A DNA stretch of 64,000 bases from Ampullaceana balthica (lineage: Eukaryota; Mollusca; Gastropoda; Lymnaeidae), in assembly GCA_944989445.1 (NCBI GenBank), contig CALYLW010000207.1, positions 124,001-188,000 on the forward strand, in the 5' to 3' direction. Shown piece after piece: positions 62,201 through 64,000 of this stretch (position 1 is its first letter; every line of letters starts with the position of its first letter). Made by a program: the position numbers and the translations under genes. The notes beneath the pieces were generated by a model. The model was not told where the DNA came from, searched no databases, and saw nothing but the letters and a program-made list of their open reading frames with translations.

Positions 62201-63823
62201 TTTGGGCTAATATTCAAAATCTAAATAAAAGATTCAATTTAATTTAATGTATGGGGTAATAAAACCTTAACTAGAAGAGTGGTATGGTTTTGAGATAACA
62301 GGTCTAACAACTCCCACACAGGTTTACAGTCATTCTTTGCAAGCATATTGTATTAACTAATTTCTCTTCTCCATCTCTGTCATTGAGAACCATTATTCTA
62401 GATAAAGTCAATGACTTACCAAACCGTCTCCGCTTCTTCGTGGGCTGGTCCTGACCAGGATTGTGAATAAAACTTTCAATGTCTCTCCATTTCTCCTCGG
62501 TGGACTCTTCTTTGACCAAAGGTCTACGCACGACCTGGGGTGGTGACACAGGCTCATCCTTGATGCTCGCAAAGGGCCTTTTCACACCTCCTGCTGATGT
62601 AGGTACAATTTGGGCATTACGATCACTGCATCCATCCGAGTGACACTCCGCCGAGCCCAAAGGCTCTGACTTAATTGCAGAAACCTTGGTATTCATGCTC
62701 AAAAGTTCATGGAGGCTCGGTGACTGTGACTGAAGTTTCTGGATGCTTGGCGACTGCTGCTTTCCAAGGCTTTGATCTACCTTCAACTCTGCCGTCACAA
62801 ACTGTGACTCATCAGTTTTCTTGACAGGAGCAACAACTCCAATGGGTGGCTGCAGAGCTCTTGGAGGGAAGTTGCTCTTGGGTTGGACTAAGTTTTTAGC
62901 AAACGACTGTCCGATGTTTGTCAGGGTTTTCTGTTGGTCAAGAGTCACAGTGCTATTGGAACTCACAGTTGCTAATCTCCTAGAGCAATCACCAGCAATC
63001 TGTGCAGGGCCTGCGGGACACTCGGAAAAGTTTTGAGATAAGCAGGTGAGGCTTGATGAGCGGCTCATAAGTGGTGATATGTCATTGCACAAGAAGTCCA
63101 AAGCCGAATAGTTTAATTTGCCGTCATCCGGACCGATGCCCAACATATTGTTGACAAAAGACATGTCTGGCTCCATATTGAGCTGAGCAAGAGTCGGATT
63201 GTCTGTACTGTTTTCTGACACTGCCGAGAGGGGGCCATCATTATCCATCTTACCAGACCAGAAGAAATCTGTATTAGGATTCATGGCACCAACTGCTTGC
63301 AGTGTGCTGATGACATCTGGGGTCAGCAGGTTTTGTAGTGTGCTGTCTTCTAAATTGTCATCAAGACCACACATTTCATCAGAGAGAACAGAGTCCACGC
63401 TAGGGTTTGAGAAGGGCCTGGAGCCTCCACAACATGTGTTTTTATCAGACTTATCCATTTCATAAAAAGAGGAGGATGGGCTGGTAACGTTTAATAAAGT
63501 TCCTGGGCTTGGAACAAACATTTCCACTTTTCTTGGCGAGTAGGACACTAAATGAATTTTAAACAAAAACCATGTGTTAAATATTTAGAAATAGAATGAA
63601 ACATTACATTAAAATAAGTGTCCATAAGTATTAATAGTATTAATTATGCTTCTATATTAAATGAAATGGTACTGACCTTGTTTGTCATAGGCACACAAGG
63701 GAATGGAGAAAAACGGCTGTGTTGTGTTGATAGGTGTGAGTGTGACAGCACTCCTTGAAGAAATATCAGTGAACAGTTGACAGTTGAGAATGTTTTGGGT
63801 AAATGTTTGACAATCTTCTTGGA
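53182..63823 (-). CDS. CREBRF: CREB3 regulatory factor (CREBRF/Luman recruitment factor), 3' part, 6 exons
   Basis: Visible exons in transcript order: 63677-63823, 62420-63547, 54546-54647, 53818-54291, 53472-53618, 53182-53294. All are GT-AG with consistent phases; 2111 nt give 702 residues plus a split first codon. CREBRF is a nuclear bZIP-like protein that binds CREB3/Luman and promotes its turnover, linked to stress and energy balance. Signatures: DNPTLAQLN, an acidic Asp-rich block ([18 protein letters not shown]), [29 protein letters not shown], the basic region [20 protein letters not shown] and the C-terminal [20 protein letters not shown] then TNGGL. The human protein is 639 residues in all, so this one is longer, mainly in the Ser/Pro-rich part. 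The N-terminal exons lie beyond 64000. The 7.8-kb intron 54648-62419 separates the first two visible exons from the bZIP part. Confidence 0.93.
53472..53618 (-). CDS. CREBRF: CREBRF penultimate exon
   Basis: Acceptor CTTACAG, donor TACA then GTAAGT. Encodes [19 protein letters not shown] and [16 protein letters not shown], the region after the leucine-zipper-like helix. Confidence 0.9.
53818..54291 (-). CDS. CREBRF: CREBRF bZIP exon
   Basis: Acceptor CCTTACAG. Encodes [31 protein letters not shown], the basic region [18 protein letters not shown] and LYGLEQEHS. The basic region and its preceding NP(K/R)KL motif are the hallmark of CREBRF. Confidence 0.96.
54546..54647 (-). CDS. CREBRF: CREBRF acidic exon (102 nt)
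   Basis: Acceptor TTTCAG, donor ATCG then GTGAGT. Encodes [19 protein letters not shown], then [14 protein letters not shown]. It joins RRRFG of the upstream exon in phase. An acidic tract in this place is typical of the family. Confidence 0.88.
55435..55515 (-). mobile_element. Possible tRNA-derived SINE fragment
   Basis: The minus strand contains GGTACTAGCGTTGTTCC and, about 45 nt later, a B-box-like GCGTTCAAGTTCAAGCC, followed by GGCGAAAA and a T/A-rich tail. The A-box is weak. Matching GGTCTCGAGACATT blocks lie on both sides. Confidence 0.3.
59993..60147 (+). CDS. Candidate first exon of an unrecognised gene, antisense within CREBRF intron
   Basis: From ATG at 59993 the plus strand is open with varied, protein-like composition ([51 protein letters not shown]). 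It then meets a strong donor GTACGT at 60148. Upstream sequence has CACGTG motifs, a palindrome GTGATATATCAC and a drop in AT content, as a promoter might. I do not recognise the peptide and found no matching downstream exon in the window. It could be chance. Confidence 0.3.
62420..63547 (-). CDS. CREBRF: CREBRF large exon
   Basis: Acceptor TTTAG, donor TTTG then GTAAGT. Encodes 375 codons of acidic, Ser/Pro-rich regulatory region with [49 protein letters not shown] and two SUMO-like sites (IKSEP, IKDEP). It ends in a basic KKRRRFG, a possible nuclear localisation signal. Confidence 0.92.
63677..63823 (-). CDS. CREBRF: CREBRF upstream exon (internal; gene continues past the window)
   Basis: Acceptor GGTTTTCAG, donor CAAG then GTCAGT. 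Encodes [19 protein letters not shown] and [12 protein letters not shown], in phase with the large exon. It begins in the middle of a codon, so coding exons lie further upstream beyond 64000. Confidence 0.8.
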
Positions 63824-64000
63824 CTGAAAACCAAATAAAATAATTATTTAGTACCATTATTTTCTTTCCAATCATGTGCTTGGTCATAGATTGGCCCTAG
63901 CTAATGGAAATATCAAATGGCTAAAAAAATAAATAAAATGTTAATGGGGAATGCCTACTACTACTATACGTCTATATACTAGGAGTAGGACTAGAGGTTA
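63824..64000 (-). other. CREBRF intron at the window edge
   Basis: Short AT-rich stretch upstream of the last visible acceptor. No exon seen. Confidence 0.5.

Larger units (their letters stand above)
54648..62419 (-). other. CREBRF 7.8-kb intron
   Basis: Mostly AT-rich, with no CREBRF exon recognised. Two related blocks at 55245-55360 and 55512-55565 share GGTCTCGAGACATT and a GACCC.AGCG.GGGT motif. A possible tRNA-like SINE lies between them. A possible plus-strand first exon lies at 59993-60147. E-box-like CACGTG motifs occur near 59886, 59931 and 60712. Open frames at 55863-56120, 56006-56314, 56975-57305, 57592-57807 and 60956-61366 are unsupported. Confidence 0.5.

Overview
The window is nuclear DNA of an animal: AT-rich, with intron-containing genes that have GT-AG splice sites, deeply conserved metazoan proteins, and long noncoding tracts full of transposon debris. 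The gene set (ARID5-like, ENTPD-like, CCT7, CREBRF), many short hAT-type elements, a tRNA-derived SINE and an APE-type LINE suggest an invertebrate, probably a mollusc and perhaps a gastropod. The taxon is an inference; no rRNA or mitochondrial marker is present.

Layout. Positions 1-13965 look like the first part of a very long intron of an ARID5-like gene on the minus strand. Only its BAH-domain exon (13966-14229) lies in the window. The intron carries a 68-bp satellite (51 units, 3826-7309), a 32-bp minisatellite (core 7804-8100) and a small near-perfect hairpin (12390-12466). Positions 14230-18485 are a spacer with no recognised gene. An 11-exon plus-strand gene (18486-24634) encodes a cell-surface type ectonucleoside triphosphate diphosphohydrolase of 609 residues. 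It has an unusual N-terminal cytosolic extension that looks like a ubiquitin-type beta-grasp domain. Its introns hold a solo LTR and a hAT MITE.

Tail to tail with it is the complete CCT7 gene (chaperonin subunit eta) on the minus strand: 12 coding exons from 44233 down to 28722, 541 residues. Its larger introns contain transposons: a repeat family with inverted ends, a degenerate GTF2IRD2-like hAT transposase, three copies of another repeat, and a 4.5-kb hAT-type element (37852-42340) with a perfect 8-bp target duplication. That element is itself interrupted by a LINE (38984-42195) with an intact endonuclease-reverse transcriptase frame. Positions 44300-53181 are gene-poor and rich in mobile elements: a SINE, nested MITEs, hAT MITEs, and a 27-bp minisatellite of exactly 17 units. 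The last gene, CREBRF (53182 to beyond 64000, minus strand), encodes a bZIP regulator of CREB3/Luman. Six exons are visible; its N-terminus lies beyond the right edge.

The four genes are unrelated housekeeping, signalling and transcription genes, with no operon-like logic. Exon boundaries were derived by hand from splice signals, reading phase and protein family knowledge. Coding lengths and phases close exactly for ENTPD, CCT7 and the visible part of CREBRF. The strongest points for follow-up are the ENTPD N-terminal domain, the nested LINE-in-hAT insertion and the highly uniform 68-bp array.
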